Below are positions 29,127 through 37,451 of a DNA stretch of 39,272 nucleotides, in pieces. The notes under the pieces were generated by a model. The model worked only from the letters and a program-made list of their open reading frames with translations. It was not told the origin of the DNA and did no database searches. The position numbers and the translations under genes are program-made. Source of the DNA: a virus; IMG/VR virus record IMGVR_UViG_3300045303_000216, positions 1 through 39,272 of that record; one strand, given 5' to 3'. How positions within the stretch are numbered: the stretch's first letter is position 1; each line of letters begins with the position of its first letter.

Positions 29127-29153
29127 ACAGCAGAAAAATCTTACCCTTTGGGC

Positions 29154-29810
29154 ATGGTGAGCTGGCGGGAATGCAAAAGTTTGTTGAAACTCCGTGATCA
29201 GGTGAACGCACTCTGGCCGAATCGCGACAAAGCATCTGACGGGACGGCCGGGGATCTTGCCCATAGCCAACGTAAATCGGATCACAATCCAAACGCAGCT
29301 GGCGTGGTAACAGCTTGGGATTGCGATCGTGAGCTTGGAGGACAGCCCGAAGGCTCAAATGACGGCCCGACAGTCGCTATCCTCGTCGCCAAGCTACAGG
29401 CCTCGAAAGATCCCCGCATTAAATACCTGATCTGGAATGCTCAGATAACCGTCAAGGGTGACATCTCCAGGTGGAAACCGTATACCGGAGCGAACGCTCA
29501 CAAACATCACTGCCACATATCCGTCTCGGCGGATCCGCATCTCTACGACGATGACAGCGATTGGAATTTAACGGCCTCTCCGCAGCCAACACAGCCCGTC
29601 CAGGCAGTGCCCGTAAATCTTGCGTTGGGTTCTAAAGGTGAGGCCGTTAAATCTCTGCAGGAAGCATTGGCCGGGCATGGTTTTGCCGTCACGATCGACG
29701 GCGACTTCGGCCCGAATACGCAGAAAGCGGTCAAGGCATTTCAGGCCGCGTTTCATCTTCGGCCTGACGGCATCGCCGGTCCGAATACCATGAAGGAACT
29801 AGGACTTTAA
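29154..29810 (+). CDS. Endolysin: M15-like peptidase plus peptidoglycan-binding domain
   Basis: A 218-residue protein. Residues 1-130 match the phage D,D- or L,D-peptidase group of the M15 fold: AHSQRKSDHNPNAAGVVTAWD, with metal ligands likely His44, Asp56 and a late His in NAHKHHCHISV (His118/119/121). Residues about 149-218 are a PG_binding_1 domain (LGSKGEAVKSLQEAL, IDGDFGPNTQKAVKAFQ, DGIAGPNT). There is no signal peptide, so release would need the holin. A TTG two codons upstream is an alternative start. The holin candidate follows. Confidence 0.85.
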   Translation: MVSWRECKSLLKLRDQVNALWPNRDKASDGTAGDLAHSQRKSDHNPNAAGVVTAWDCDRELGGQPEGSNDGPTVAILVAKLQASKDPRIKYLIWNAQITVKGDISRWKPYTGANAHKHHCHISVSADPHLYDDDSDWNLTASPQPTQPVQAVPVNLALGSKGEAVKSLQEALAGHGFAVTIDGDFGPNTQKAVKAFQAAFHLRPDGIAGPNTMKELGL

Positions 29811-29833
29811 CCGAACACAGGAGATAGCCCACG

Positions 29834-30211
29834 ATGCTTTTTGAAGATCCGGTAGTTGTAAAAACCGCCATCTCAGCAACAGCCGCAGCGTATAACGCTC
29901 TCGCGACGGCCATGACCTGCTTTCTGGTAATGCTGGCGACGGCATATCAAAGCTCGCGGACACGGCCGGATGACTTCGAAGTTCTTCAGTGGCTCAAGGC
30001 GAATGTCAGCCGATTCACCGTCGGTGCGATCGTCCTGGCTTTGTTTTCCGGGCTCACATATATGGTTCCCGATGTCTCGAAGCTGCTTTTAATGTTGGGC
30101 TTCAACATGGACAGCAACATACCAGTATCGTTCGGGCTGGCACTCGCGGCATTCCTGCTCGGAGCCACGAAGAAAGACACGCCGCCGGCAGATACGGGGC
30201 AGTCAGGTTAG
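29834..30211 (+). CDS. Holin candidate, three membrane helices
   Basis: A 125-residue protein directly after the endolysin, with a GGAG site before the ATG. Hydrophobic segments fall at about 12-37, 60-78 and 82-110 and the ends are polar (KKDTPPADTGQSG). Size, topology and location match holins, but no family motif is recognised. Confidence 0.65.
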   Translation: MLFEDPVVVKTAISATAAAYNALATAMTCFLVMLATAYQSSRTRPDDFEVLQWLKANVSRFTVGAIVLALFSGLTYMVPDVSKLLLMLGFNMDSNIPVSFGLALAAFLLGATKKDTPPADTGQSG

Positions 30212-30219
30212 GAGATTCT

Positions 30220-30714
30220 ATGAAGAAAATTCTCAGCGTGTTTATTGTTCTCTGGTCGCTCATTATGTGCGGATGCCCAGCTGATTCGCCGACACGTAAG
30301 GCGGCTAAAGCATCCTTCGAGTTGTCAGGCATCACCCTTGATGTTGTGAATGCCACAGCGAAAGCATACGACGCGGGGATCATTTCCCTAGCCGTCAAAG
30401 ATAAGATGGCTGCGGCTGAAAAGAAGATTGCGGAAGGCGGGGCCCACTTCAATGATCTGCTTGCGGGATTTATCAAACAATACCCGAACGGCCAGATCCC
30501 TGCCGACAAACTTGGCTTGCTCAACTCGATCTTTAGCGGCGATATCGTCACTCCGTTCTTGCAAATCCTCGAACAGATCAAGGTCCTAAGCCCGACGCAA
30601 GCGGGTTATTTATCGGCGGCAATCAGTACGCTCCGCACAGCTCTCCTTGTTATCGCAGGGGTTTTTGCAGATGCCGGACTCCCGGATATGCGGTTTACAT
30701 TGGCGTCAGCTTAG
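30220..30714 (+). CDS. Lipoprotein, possible outer spanin analogue
   Basis: A 164-residue protein starting at ATG 30220 after a GGAG site. The N-terminus is a lipoprotein signal: MKKILSVFIVLWSLIM, then CGC with the likely lipidated Cys19 preceded by Gly18. The rest is helical and Ala-rich with a hydrophobic segment near residues 137-153. Beside the endolysin and holin it may help disrupt the outer membrane. A longer spanin-like proline-rich or coiled region is not seen, so the role is tentative. Confidence 0.6.
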   Translation: MKKILSVFIVLWSLIMCGCPADSPTRKAAKASFELSGITLDVVNATAKAYDAGIISLAVKDKMAAAEKKIAEGGAHFNDLLAGFIKQYPNGQIPADKLGLLNSIFSGDIVTPFLQILEQIKVLSPTQAGYLSAAISTLRTALLVIAGVFADAGLPDMRFTLASA

Positions 30715-30724
30715 GAGGAAACAG

Positions 30725-30907
30725 ATGGGAATTGTTAATACAGCCGAGGTTCTTATGGAAATAGGAACCGATCTCATTTATGGGGAACTGAAACGCCGAG
30801 CGGCTTCCCAGGGCATGTCGGTTGATGAGCTCGTTGCGAAAGCTAAAGAGAACTGGCAAAACGCAGAAACGGCGGCCGATGATCTTGCGAACAAAGGCCA
30901 CGAATGA
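30725..30907 (+). CDS. Small helical hypothetical protein
   Basis: A 60-residue acidic helical protein (TAEVLMEIGTDLIYGELKRRAASQG, VDELVAKAKENWQNAETAADDLANK) with a strong GGAGG site ahead of its ATG. It overlaps the next start (ATGA). No membrane segment. Function unknown; lysis-region location. Confidence 0.55.
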   Translation: MGIVNTAEVLMEIGTDLIYGELKRRAASQGMSVDELVAKAKENWQNAETAADDLANKGHE

Positions 30908-31479
30908 ATGTTTTCGGGTGGCTTAGAGGTTTATTTATGGGAGACAGAGATCATCACGTTGACCGGGAATATGAACGCATACATTTCACTTTAGATATCT
31001 CAGAGTTCACGGCGGAAACTCTGAAAGCTATTTTCTCACCGCCTCCTACGCCGCCACCGATGGTCGCGGTCAGCTTTATTTTTAACAAAGTCCGGGACAA
31101 CAAAACCGGCGAATACGTCACAGGAGATATAAAAATGGCAAAGAAAGATTTTGGTTTTAGCACAAGAGTTGAAGCGGTGCCTGTAGGGCCGGCCGGCTCG
31201 GATTATGAGCACGGCTCAGCCGCATGGTCGATCCAGGCCCAGAACTCAGATGGAGCCGACCGCTCGGCAGATTACACATTAACGGTCGATCCGGCAAACG
31301 AATTGGCAGTTGACATTCAGCATTCGGGCACGACCGAAAGCACGGCATTGCTGTCGCTTCACGCTGACGGCGATCCAGACGCAGATGAGACGGCACCGGT
31401 AGTCGGAACGCTTGACTTTGTTGTCGACGCTCCGAACGTTACCGCGTTCACGTTGTCGGAAGTTACACCGACTGTTTAA
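30904..31479 (+). CDS. Lysis-region protein with internal start for an Ig-like domain
   Basis: A 191-residue frame in two parts. Residues 1-77 contain MNVFGWLRGLFMGDRDHH, a helix and a Pro-rich stretch (SPPPTPPP). Residues 78-191 form a separate beta-rich, Ig-like domain starting MAKKDFGFSTRVEAVPVG. An in-frame ATG at 31135 sits 9 bases after an AGGAG (31122-31126), so this 114-residue part may also be made alone. Function unknown; the Ig-like part could be a virion or cell surface protein. A strong terminator follows. Confidence 0.6.
   Translation: MNVFGWLRGLFMGDRDHHVDREYERIHFTLDISEFTAETLKAIFSPPPTPPPMVAVSFIFNKVRDNKTGEYVTGDIKMAKKDFGFSTRVEAVPVGPAGSDYEHGSAAWSIQAQNSDGADRSADYTLTVDPANELAVDIQHSGTTESTALLSLHADGDPDADETAPVVGTLDFVVDAPNVTAFTLSEVTPTV
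31122..31137 (+). promoter_or_regulatory. Internal ribosome site and start within the 30904 gene
   Basis: AGGAG at 31122-31126 and in-frame ATG at 31135, spacing 8 bases. It marks the beginning of the second domain of the surrounding protein. Confidence 0.6.
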
Positions 31480-31487
31480 TTGTTTTC

Positions 31488-31550
31488 GCGGGCGAGTCAG
31501 GACTTGGTTTTTTAGAGCAAATTCGTTTAGGCACTCGCCCGCCTTTTTCT
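31488..31550 (+). terminator. Strong intrinsic terminator after the lysis block
   Basis: GCGGGCGAGT (31488-31497) pairs perfectly with ACTCGCCCGC (31533-31542); a 35-base loop separates them and CTTTTTCTTT follows. It ends the lysis transcript. The gap after it (31551-31622) shows a small hairpin GAAAGT/ACTTTC (31573-31593) and could contain cos. Confidence 0.8.
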
Positions 31551-31622
31551 TTAGATCAGGTGCGGATCGCCTGAAAGTTCTCTCCTCACTTTCAAAAATT
31601 CCGCAAGGCAGGTACTGGATGA

Positions 31623-32024
31623 ATGGACCTTTTAGATGTGACGGAGCCCGCAGAAATATCCACTGATCGGAAACTTCCAATGTGGTATGAAGGCAAAACA
31701 TATAAAAGCCTTATTGCTGTTTTAGCGATCACGCGGTGGCTCGTTGTCGCCGTCGTTTTTGGCTTTGGCGTGTACATCTATCAGCGTGATGTGAATGCCC
31801 AGACGACCGTTAATCTCTCAGACGTTCAGCGGGAATTGACCGAGACCAGGGCTCTCATCAACGAACGCAAGGCTGAACGCGACAGGCAGATCGACGTTTT
31901 GTCCTCGCACATGCTGACCAAAGAGGTTTTTGATGAACGCTCAGCAGCGATCAACCAACGGCTCGACCGCATTGAGCACATGACCGAGCAGATACTTTTG
32001 AAACAAGGCGGCGGCAATCCATGA
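31623..32024 (+). CDS. Membrane-anchored coiled-coil protein, inner spanin-like
   Basis: A 133-residue protein. One membrane helix at about 30-51 (LIAVLAITRWLVVAVVFGFGVYIY) is followed by a coiled coil (LSDVQRELTETRALINERKAERDRQIDVL, NQRLDRIEHMTEQILL). This topology fits inner spanins and also some packaging-region membrane proteins. It is separated from the lipoprotein gene by the terminator, so pairing with it is uncertain. No clear ribosome site. It overlaps the next gene by ATGA. Confidence 0.55.
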   Translation: MDLLDVTEPAEISTDRKLPMWYEGKTYKSLIAVLAITRWLVVAVVFGFGVYIYQRDVNAQTTVNLSDVQRELTETRALINERKAERDRQIDVLSSHMLTKEVFDERSAAINQRLDRIEHMTEQILLKQGGGNP

Positions 32025-32614
32025 TCGGCTTAAAAATCATTCAAACTGCCCGCCCTCCATCGTGGCAAAACATTGTCAAACAGATCGAGTTTGGCACGGC
32101 GGTGGGGCTCACACAGACCGCGAAAGACGGCCAGAAAGCGAGTCAGGATGCCCTTCGGGGCACTTTTATTATCCGTAATAAGTGGCCTGAGATCGGCCCT
32201 TATGCGATCAAGATCAAGCCGGCGACGAAAAATGACCTGGCGAGCGAGGTCCGCACGGCCGCAGATTGGCTCGTGGCACATGAAACAGGCGAGGACAAGA
32301 AAGCAAAGAGCGGCGATGTGGCCGTTCCGACCGACCAGGTCAGGCGAAATAAGCGGCTGATCATTCCTCGCGGCCAGCGTCCGCGGGGTTTAGGCGACAA
32401 GGTTTTCGTGTTGAAAACAAAACACGGCCCGGTGCTTGCCCAGCGGATCAGCCGGGGCAAGCGAAAAGGCCTGATCGTGCTTTACGGCCTCGAAAAGTCA
32501 GTTCGGATACGTAAACAGTCGACATTCTACGCACCGATCCAGGCGGTCGTTAAACGCAACCTCGATCGCAACATCAAGGCAGGAATTGAAAGGGCACTGG
32601 CAACAGCAAAATGA
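32021..32614 (+). CDS. Hypothetical morphogenesis protein (DUF6441-like)
   Basis: A 197-residue basic protein: IVKQIEFGTAVGLTQTAKDGQ, a strand-rich middle (RRNKRLIIPRGQRPRG, KVFVLKTKHGPVLAQRI) and a helical end (FYAPIQAVVKRNLDRNIKAGIERAL). This pattern resembles phage minor tail or head-tail assembly proteins I know as DUF6441. Its position just before the terminase genes is unusual for that role. ATGA overlaps on both sides show coupled translation. Confidence 0.5.
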   Translation: MIGLKIIQTARPPSWQNIVKQIEFGTAVGLTQTAKDGQKASQDALRGTFIIRNKWPEIGPYAIKIKPATKNDLASEVRTAADWLVAHETGEDKKAKSGDVAVPTDQVRRNKRLIIPRGQRPRGLGDKVFVLKTKHGPVLAQRISRGKRKGLIVLYGLEKSVRIRKQSTFYAPIQAVVKRNLDRNIKAGIERALATAK

Positions 32615-33105
32615 GCAGCGTGGCGTTAAAAATTCAACCGAGCGGCGAGTGGCTATCCGAATCCGAGATCGCCAAGCGGTGCAAATTGCATCGTCAGACG
32701 GTTGCGTCGCGGCTTGAGGACCTCGGATACGAGCCTGATCCGGAGCGTTCAAAGACGAAAAACAAGGTCCATTTCTTCGATGATGAGATGGAATTTGCCC
32801 TGAAATCGGCAAAAGACACGGTTTCGGCGATGAAAATTCGCCAATTACGGGCGGATGCACAGCTAAAAGAGCTGAAACTGGCCGAGCAGCGTGCCGAATT
32901 GGTGTCGATCGCCGAGGTCACGGACTTTGCACAGCGTTTCATGAAGACCTTCTATGAAGAGTTTGCCGTCCGCCAGCCAAAACGCATCGCCCTGCAGCTC
33001 GTCAAGGCAAAGACGCAGGCAGCGGTCCGCAAGATCCTGAAAACCGACACCGACCGGACCATGAAGCTCGTGAGGACCAATTTCGAACGATTTATCGATG
33101 GGTAG
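32611..33105 (+). CDS. Terminase small subunit (Nu1/DUF1441-like)
   Basis: A 164-residue protein with an N-terminal winged-helix DNA-binding part (WLSESEIAKRCKLHRQTVASRLEDLGYEP), a coiled stretch (MKIRQLRADAQLKELKLAEQRAELV) and a helical end. It resembles lambda Nu1-type small terminases and lies directly before the large subunit, which starts eight bases inside its 3' end. It should recognise cos and load the large subunit. Confidence 0.75.
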   Translation: MSSVALKIQPSGEWLSESEIAKRCKLHRQTVASRLEDLGYEPDPERSKTKNKVHFFDDEMEFALKSAKDTVSAMKIRQLRADAQLKELKLAEQRAELVSIAEVTDFAQRFMKTFYEEFAVRQPKRIALQLVKAKTQAAVRKILKTDTDRTMKLVRTNFERFIDG

Positions 33106-35071
33106 GTATTCAGCATCAGCAGTAAAGGCTTTTCAGACGGGCATCGAGCTCGCGATACCCGATGAAATGTCGACGCCTTCGTGGGCTGAGACGTATCGCT
33201 TTGTCGATCGCGGATCGCGTAAGGGTAAATGGTCGAACGAGACTGTGCCTTTTCTGACCGAGATCATGGCGTGTGCCGATGATCCTGCTATCCGCGAGAT
33301 CGTGTTCCAAAAATCGTCGCAGGTCGGTGGCTCCGAGATCATAAACAACATTTTCGGCCGCCGGATCGCACTTGCACCGACGGAGATGATCTATTGTGCT
33401 GAAAAAGAGGATAAGGCAAAGGCCTGGACGCAGGAGTCTTTTGATCCGATGGTTCGTGCTACGCCGACGCTTAAACGGCTCATTTCGGACCAGCCCGAGG
33501 ACAATAACCAAAAGGTCAAGCGGTACGCCGGCGGCGGATTGTATATCGTCTGGGCGACCTCGCCCGCCGAGCTGTCATCGCGGCCCGCACAGGTCATTGC
33601 CTTCGATGAAAAGGCCGGTTACAAGCCGACAGCCGAGGGCGACCCGGTCAAGCTCGGGCAGGCACGTCAAAAAACCTATGACGGCGAGGAGCTGACCATT
33701 ATCAACTCGACTCCTCGGCGTTGCGGCTGCGGAAGCGGCGAAACGTGCGGCGATGTCGTCCACGACTTCGAACGCGGCGACCGTCGTGAGTTTTACGTCC
33801 CGTGCCCGCATTGTGACGAGTTTCAGACGCTCAAATTCGGCGGTAAAGATTGCTCTTTCGGCCTGAAATGGGACTCGGAAACACCTGAAACGCCCTGGTA
33901 TCTGTGCGAACACTGCTCTGCGATCATCGAGGAATTTGACCGCGACGAAATGCTTGCCCGGGGCCGCTGGGTTGCTGACGGCCCGTTCAATGGCATCGCG
34001 AGCTTCAAGATAAACCAGCTTTATTCGCCGTTCGTTTCGTGGGGCCGGATGGTGATCGACTGGCTCGAAGCGTGCAAGTCCGTGCCAAAGCTTGAGGTTT
34101 TTACCAACACCGTTCTCGGCGAGGTCTGGAAACCGATCGAGCAGATCCAGTACGAGGACCTTGCGTGGAATCTCGAAGCCTATCCGGTTCAGGTTCCGTC
34201 CGGCGTTCTGCTTTTGACCGCCGGCGTTGACGTCCAGAAAGACCGTCTCGAGTGCGAGGTCGTCGGTTGGGGAAAGGATGATGAGTCGTGGTCAATCGAC
34301 TATCGCGTGTTCGAAGGCATGACCGGCAACGAGCCGCCCGACCCTGAATTTGACGAGGACGAAGATCTCGAACCGCTGAGCAGCGTTTGGGACGATCTTG
34401 CCCTGTTTCTCGCGTCCAGTTTCCGCGGGGAAGGCACGCAGACGTTTCGCGTCCAGTGTGCGGGCATCGATTCGGGATATTTGCCGACTCGCGTCTACCG
34501 ATTCTGCAAGAAATACGCGGCAAAACGCTGGTTTGCGGTCAAGGGCGGCAGCGATCCTTTCCGTCCGCTGCTTTCAAAACCGACGATGTCGGGCCGGAAT
34601 CCAAAGGTCCGGTTGTTCACGATCGGCACCAACGCGGCAAAAGACGAGGTTTTTGCGGCTCTCAAGGTCGAAAAGCCAGGTCCCGGCTACTGTCATTTTC
34701 CCGATCGTCCGCCATACAACGAGGAAGCTCACATGAAGCAGCTCGCCAGCGAGAAAATGGTGACACACGTCCGCGGCGGGCGTTCGTATCGTGTTTATGA
34801 AAAGGTCGGGCCCAATGTCCGCAACGAGGCTCTCGATATCCGCGTCTACGCGACAGCCGCCCGGGCGATCCTCAATCCGAACTATGAGGCCATCGCAAAA
34901 CGTCGCCTGCAGCACACCGAGGCCGCCGATCGTCCGCCGGAAGAGCCGACGGATGACAACACGCCGCCGCCGGAACCGAGCGAGCCGACTCGGTCACCAA
35001 AAGGAAAGGTCGTGCCGTTTCGCGGAGGCAGTTTGACGAAAAACAATCCGTTCGGAGGATACAAGGCTTGA
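33098..35071 (+). CDS. Terminase large subunit, lambda GpA family
   Basis: A 657-residue protein. ATPase: Walker A-like QKSSQVGGSE (71-80) and Walker B VIAFDE (Asp170-Glu171). A zinc-binding insertion (CGCG, CPHC, CEHC) and GRWVADGPFNG follow, as in GpA proteins. The RuvC-like nuclease begins at Asp378 in GVDVQKDRLECEV. Members of this family cut at cos and package a unit-length genome, so cohesive ends are expected. The Pro/Glu-rich C-terminus (about 605-640) probably docks to the portal. Its 3' end contains the ribosome site for the next small gene. Confidence 0.92.
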   Translation: MGRYSASAVKAFQTGIELAIPDEMSTPSWAETYRFVDRGSRKGKWSNETVPFLTEIMACADDPAIREIVFQKSSQVGGSEIINNIFGRRIALAPTEMIYCAEKEDKAKAWTQESFDPMVRATPTLKRLISDQPEDNNQKVKRYAGGGLYIVWATSPAELSSRPAQVIAFDEKAGYKPTAEGDPVKLGQARQKTYDGEELTIINSTPRRCGCGSGETCGDVVHDFERGDRREFYVPCPHCDEFQTLKFGGKDCSFGLKWDSETPETPWYLCEHCSAIIEEFDRDEMLARGRWVADGPFNGIASFKINQLYSPFVSWGRMVIDWLEACKSVPKLEVFTNTVLGEVWKPIEQIQYEDLAWNLEAYPVQVPSGVLLLTAGVDVQKDRLECEVVGWGKDDESWSIDYRVFEGMTGNEPPDPEFDEDEDLEPLSSVWDDLALFLASSFRGEGTQTFRVQCAGIDSGYLPTRVYRFCKKYAAKRWFAVKGGSDPFRPLLSKPTMSGRNPKVRLFTIGTNAAKDEVFAALKVEKPGPGYCHFPDRPPYNEEAHMKQLASEKMVTHVRGGRSYRVYEKVGPNVRNEALDIRVYATAARAILNPNYEAIAKRRLQHTEAADRPPEEPTDDNTPPPEPSEPTRSPKGKVVPFRGGSLTKNNPFGGYKA

Positions 35072-35163
35072 AAAAGGATTCGGCGGACCGGGCCGGGATC
35101 TTTGAACAGAATTCCTTTGCGGGCTTTCTGAGCGAGGAAAATTCACCGGTTCGCCGGATGTAA
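35068..35163 (+). CDS. Very small protein between terminase and connector (TTG start)
   Basis: A 31-residue frame starting at TTG in a TTGA overlap with the terminase stop, with GGAGG (35054-35058) at ideal spacing. It reads KKDSADRAGIFEQNSFAGFL and ends PVRRM. The site and overlap support translation. The role is unknown, though small proteins at this position occur in lambdoid head modules. Confidence 0.45.
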   Translation: MKKDSADRAGIFEQNSFAGFLSEENSPVRRM

Positions 35164-35175
35164 CAAGAGGGAATT

Positions 35176-35772
35176 ATGGCAAGAACAACCGAGCCGACGA
35201 CTATCACGACGCGTGAAGAGGTTCATTGGAAAAAATCCTATCACGATTATCCGGCGACGCTATGGCAGCTGAATTATTACTTCCGCAGCCATCTCGGCGT
35301 CGGTTTTAATGCTGCGTGGTCGACGGAGATCACAGCGGACGGGACGGGCTTTGACATCGTTGTCCCGGCATCGAAGACGGACGACGTGACGGTTGCGGGT
35401 CAATACACGTGGCAGGCGTGGCTGACCGAGATAGCCGATTCGACAAATAAGATCAATATCGAAAACGGTACCGTGCAGATCTGTCTTGGTTTCGATCCGG
35501 CGTCGACAGCCGCCGTGGAGACGCGTTCGCCCGCCAAGATAATGCTCGACACGATCGACGCCGCCTTGCTGGCGTTTGCCACGAGCGATATCGAGGAGTA
35601 CGAGATCACGACGCCCGCCGGGTCTCGTAAAGTTCAGCGATCTAACAAAACGCAGCTTACGGAACAGCGGAAATATTGGGCCGGGATCGTGACAAACGAG
35701 ATCGCCCGCGAAGGTGCCAAAAAAGGAAAGCCGTTGATGAATAACATTTACATGAAGGTTTACGATGCATAA
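35176..35772 (+). CDS. Head-tail connector, gpW-like C-terminus with Ig-like N-domain
   Basis: A 198-residue protein with a GAGGG site before ATG. Residues 15-115 are beta-rich (YTWQAWLTEIADSTNKINIENGTVQI), like Ig/BppU-type N-domains seen in some phages. Residues 120-190 are helical (AKIMLDTIDAALLAFATSDIEEYEI, RSNKTQLTEQRKYWAGIVTNEIAREG) and recall gpW, which fills the connector between terminase and portal genes. Position between terminase and portal agrees. The family call is moderate. Confidence 0.6.
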   Translation: MARTTEPTTITTREEVHWKKSYHDYPATLWQLNYYFRSHLGVGFNAAWSTEITADGTGFDIVVPASKTDDVTVAGQYTWQAWLTEIADSTNKINIENGTVQICLGFDPASTAAVETRSPAKIMLDTIDAALLAFATSDIEEYEITTPAGSRKVQRSNKTQLTEQRKYWAGIVTNEIAREGAKKGKPLMNNIYMKVYDA

Positions 35773-37345
35773 TCAACCTAAAAAGAAACTGGCGGCTCGA
35801 CTGTATGACGCCATATTTCCGCCGAAACAGATGAAACGCAGCTATGCGGCAGCCAAGGCCAGCCGTCTTAATGCGGGCTGGTCGATGCAGCCGACGGGTG
35901 TGAATTGGGAAACACGCGTCTCGCTTCCGGCTCTGATCGCACGCTCGAGGCAAGCGGCCCGCGACGATCTGCACATCGTGAATTATCTGCGGCTGATGCG
36001 TGCGAACGTCATCGGCTGCGAGGGCATCAAGCTTCAATCAAACGCCCGCAGTCCCCGCGGAAAGCTGAACGTGAAACTAAACCAGACGGTCGAGGAAGCC
36101 TGGTGGAAATGGAGCCACGCCGAGACGTGTACGGTTAGCGGAAAGCTCGACTGGAAAGGCGTTCAGGATCTCGCGGTGACACAGATCGAGCGGGACGGTG
36201 CGTTCCTGATCCAGATGATCGAGGCCGACAATGACTTTGGTTTTGCCCTCAAAACATGGGATGTGCTGTGGCTCGATCAAACCTTCAGCCAGATATTAAA
36301 TAACGGCAATCGCATCATCATGTCGGTCGAGATCGACGTCAACGATAAGCCTGTCGCTTATTACATGACGACGCCGCAAACCGAGCTCAATTTCACACGC
36401 GACCGGACCCGTGTACGCATCCCAGCCGAGCAGATCATCCACGGCGTGCTTTACCACGATGACGAGTCGCAGGTCCACGGCATTCCCGGGACGGTGCCGG
36501 CTTTGCTGCCGGCGAAAAACGCTTACAGCTATAACGAGGGCGTCGTGATGCAGGCCCGCGTTTCCGCCAATACATTCGGCGTACTGAAAAATACGATGCC
36601 CGACGGCGAGGCACAGTTCACCGGGTCGGAGGACTCTGAAGGAAACGCCCGGCATCCTTTTATCGAATCGTCACCGCTTGCGATCACACCGCTTTTGCCG
36701 GGGTGGGAGCTGCAGCAGCTCGATCCAAAACAGCCGACGCAAAACCATTCGGCATTTAAGAAAACGCTCGACATGGACATCGCGACGGGTCTCGGCGTGC
36801 CTTATTTTCTGTTGATGGGCGACTGGGAAGCGGTCAATTTCAGTTCGTCACGCGGCGGCCTCGGTGAGTTTCGTGAACGATGCAAAGCCTATCAGGCGTT
36901 CCTCGCCATGACCCTCTCTCGCAGGGTGTTTAATGCGTGGCTGCGGCAAGCGTGGCTGAAGGGTGCTTTAACGCTGACGCCCGCCGAATACGAAGAGGTT
37001 CAAAATCCCGCTTGGCAGCCCCGCGGCTTTGATTACATCGATCCGACAAAAGACATCAATGCCGACGTGACCGCTCTTGAAAACAAGCTCGATACGTACA
37101 CCAATATCCTTGGGCGTCAAGGCATCGACCTCCCCGATCATCTCGCGGTGCTCAAAGCCGAGCAGGAGCTTGCTAAATCAATGGGCATCGATCTCGCACC
37201 TGTTTCCAGCGTCAAGGTGACGGAAAACGCTCCGCCGCCTGCCGATACAACGGGCGGAGCCAATGCCGATGACACATCCGGCGACAACCCGCCAGCCAGT
37301 CGTGCCCTGACGAATGGGCACAATTTCGAGCATATCGAGCAGTGA
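35765..37345 (+). CDS. Portal protein, lambda GpB family
   Basis: A 526-residue protein matching phage_portal_2: WETRVSLPALIARSRQAARDDLHIVNYLRLMRANVIG near the N-terminus, DWKGVQDLAVTQIERDGAFL, IHGVLYHDDESQVHGIPGTVPALL, IATGLGVPYFLLMGDWEAVNFSSSRGGL, and a C-terminal region DYIDPTKDINADVTALENKLDTYT. It forms the dodecameric ring through which DNA enters. The last 60 residues are Ala/Pro/Asp-rich and probably disordered. Starts inside the connector gene end. Confidence 0.92.
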   Translation: MHNQPKKKLAARLYDAIFPPKQMKRSYAAAKASRLNAGWSMQPTGVNWETRVSLPALIARSRQAARDDLHIVNYLRLMRANVIGCEGIKLQSNARSPRGKLNVKLNQTVEEAWWKWSHAETCTVSGKLDWKGVQDLAVTQIERDGAFLIQMIEADNDFGFALKTWDVLWLDQTFSQILNNGNRIIMSVEIDVNDKPVAYYMTTPQTELNFTRDRTRVRIPAEQIIHGVLYHDDESQVHGIPGTVPALLPAKNAYSYNEGVVMQARVSANTFGVLKNTMPDGEAQFTGSEDSEGNARHPFIESSPLAITPLLPGWELQQLDPKQPTQNHSAFKKTLDMDIATGLGVPYFLLMGDWEAVNFSSSRGGLGEFRERCKAYQAFLAMTLSRRVFNAWLRQAWLKGALTLTPAEYEEVQNPAWQPRGFDYIDPTKDINADVTALENKLDTYTNILGRQGIDLPDHLAVLKAEQELAKSMGIDLAPVSSVKVTENAPPPADTTGGANADDTSGDNPPASRALTNGHNFEHIEQ

Positions 37346-37364
37346 GGAGCACAATATAGGGTAT

Positions 37365-37388
37365 TTTTTCCCCCCCTAAAAATTAAAT
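37365..37388 (+). repeat. C7-centred late element, copy 2
   Basis: T5, C7, TAAAA, one variable base, TTAAAT, in the gap between portal and protease-capsid genes. It matches copy 1 (29103-29126) at 23 of 24 positions. It lies 64 bases before the protease start. Confidence 0.65.
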
Positions 37389-37413
37389 CGTTTGTAAATT
37401 TACTAATCTCTTA

Positions 37414-37449
37414 GCCGAACACGGATAGTTCCCGTTTTCGGCCTTTTTT
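37414..37449 (+). terminator. Intrinsic terminator just before the protease-capsid gene
   Basis: GCCGAACACGG (37414-37424) pairs with CCGTTTTCGGC (37432-37442) with one mismatch; CTTTTTTC follows. The T-tract ends two bases before ATG 37452, leaving no room for a ribosome site. It may end the portal transcript or limit expression of the protease. Confidence 0.7.
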
Positions 37450-37451
37450 CT

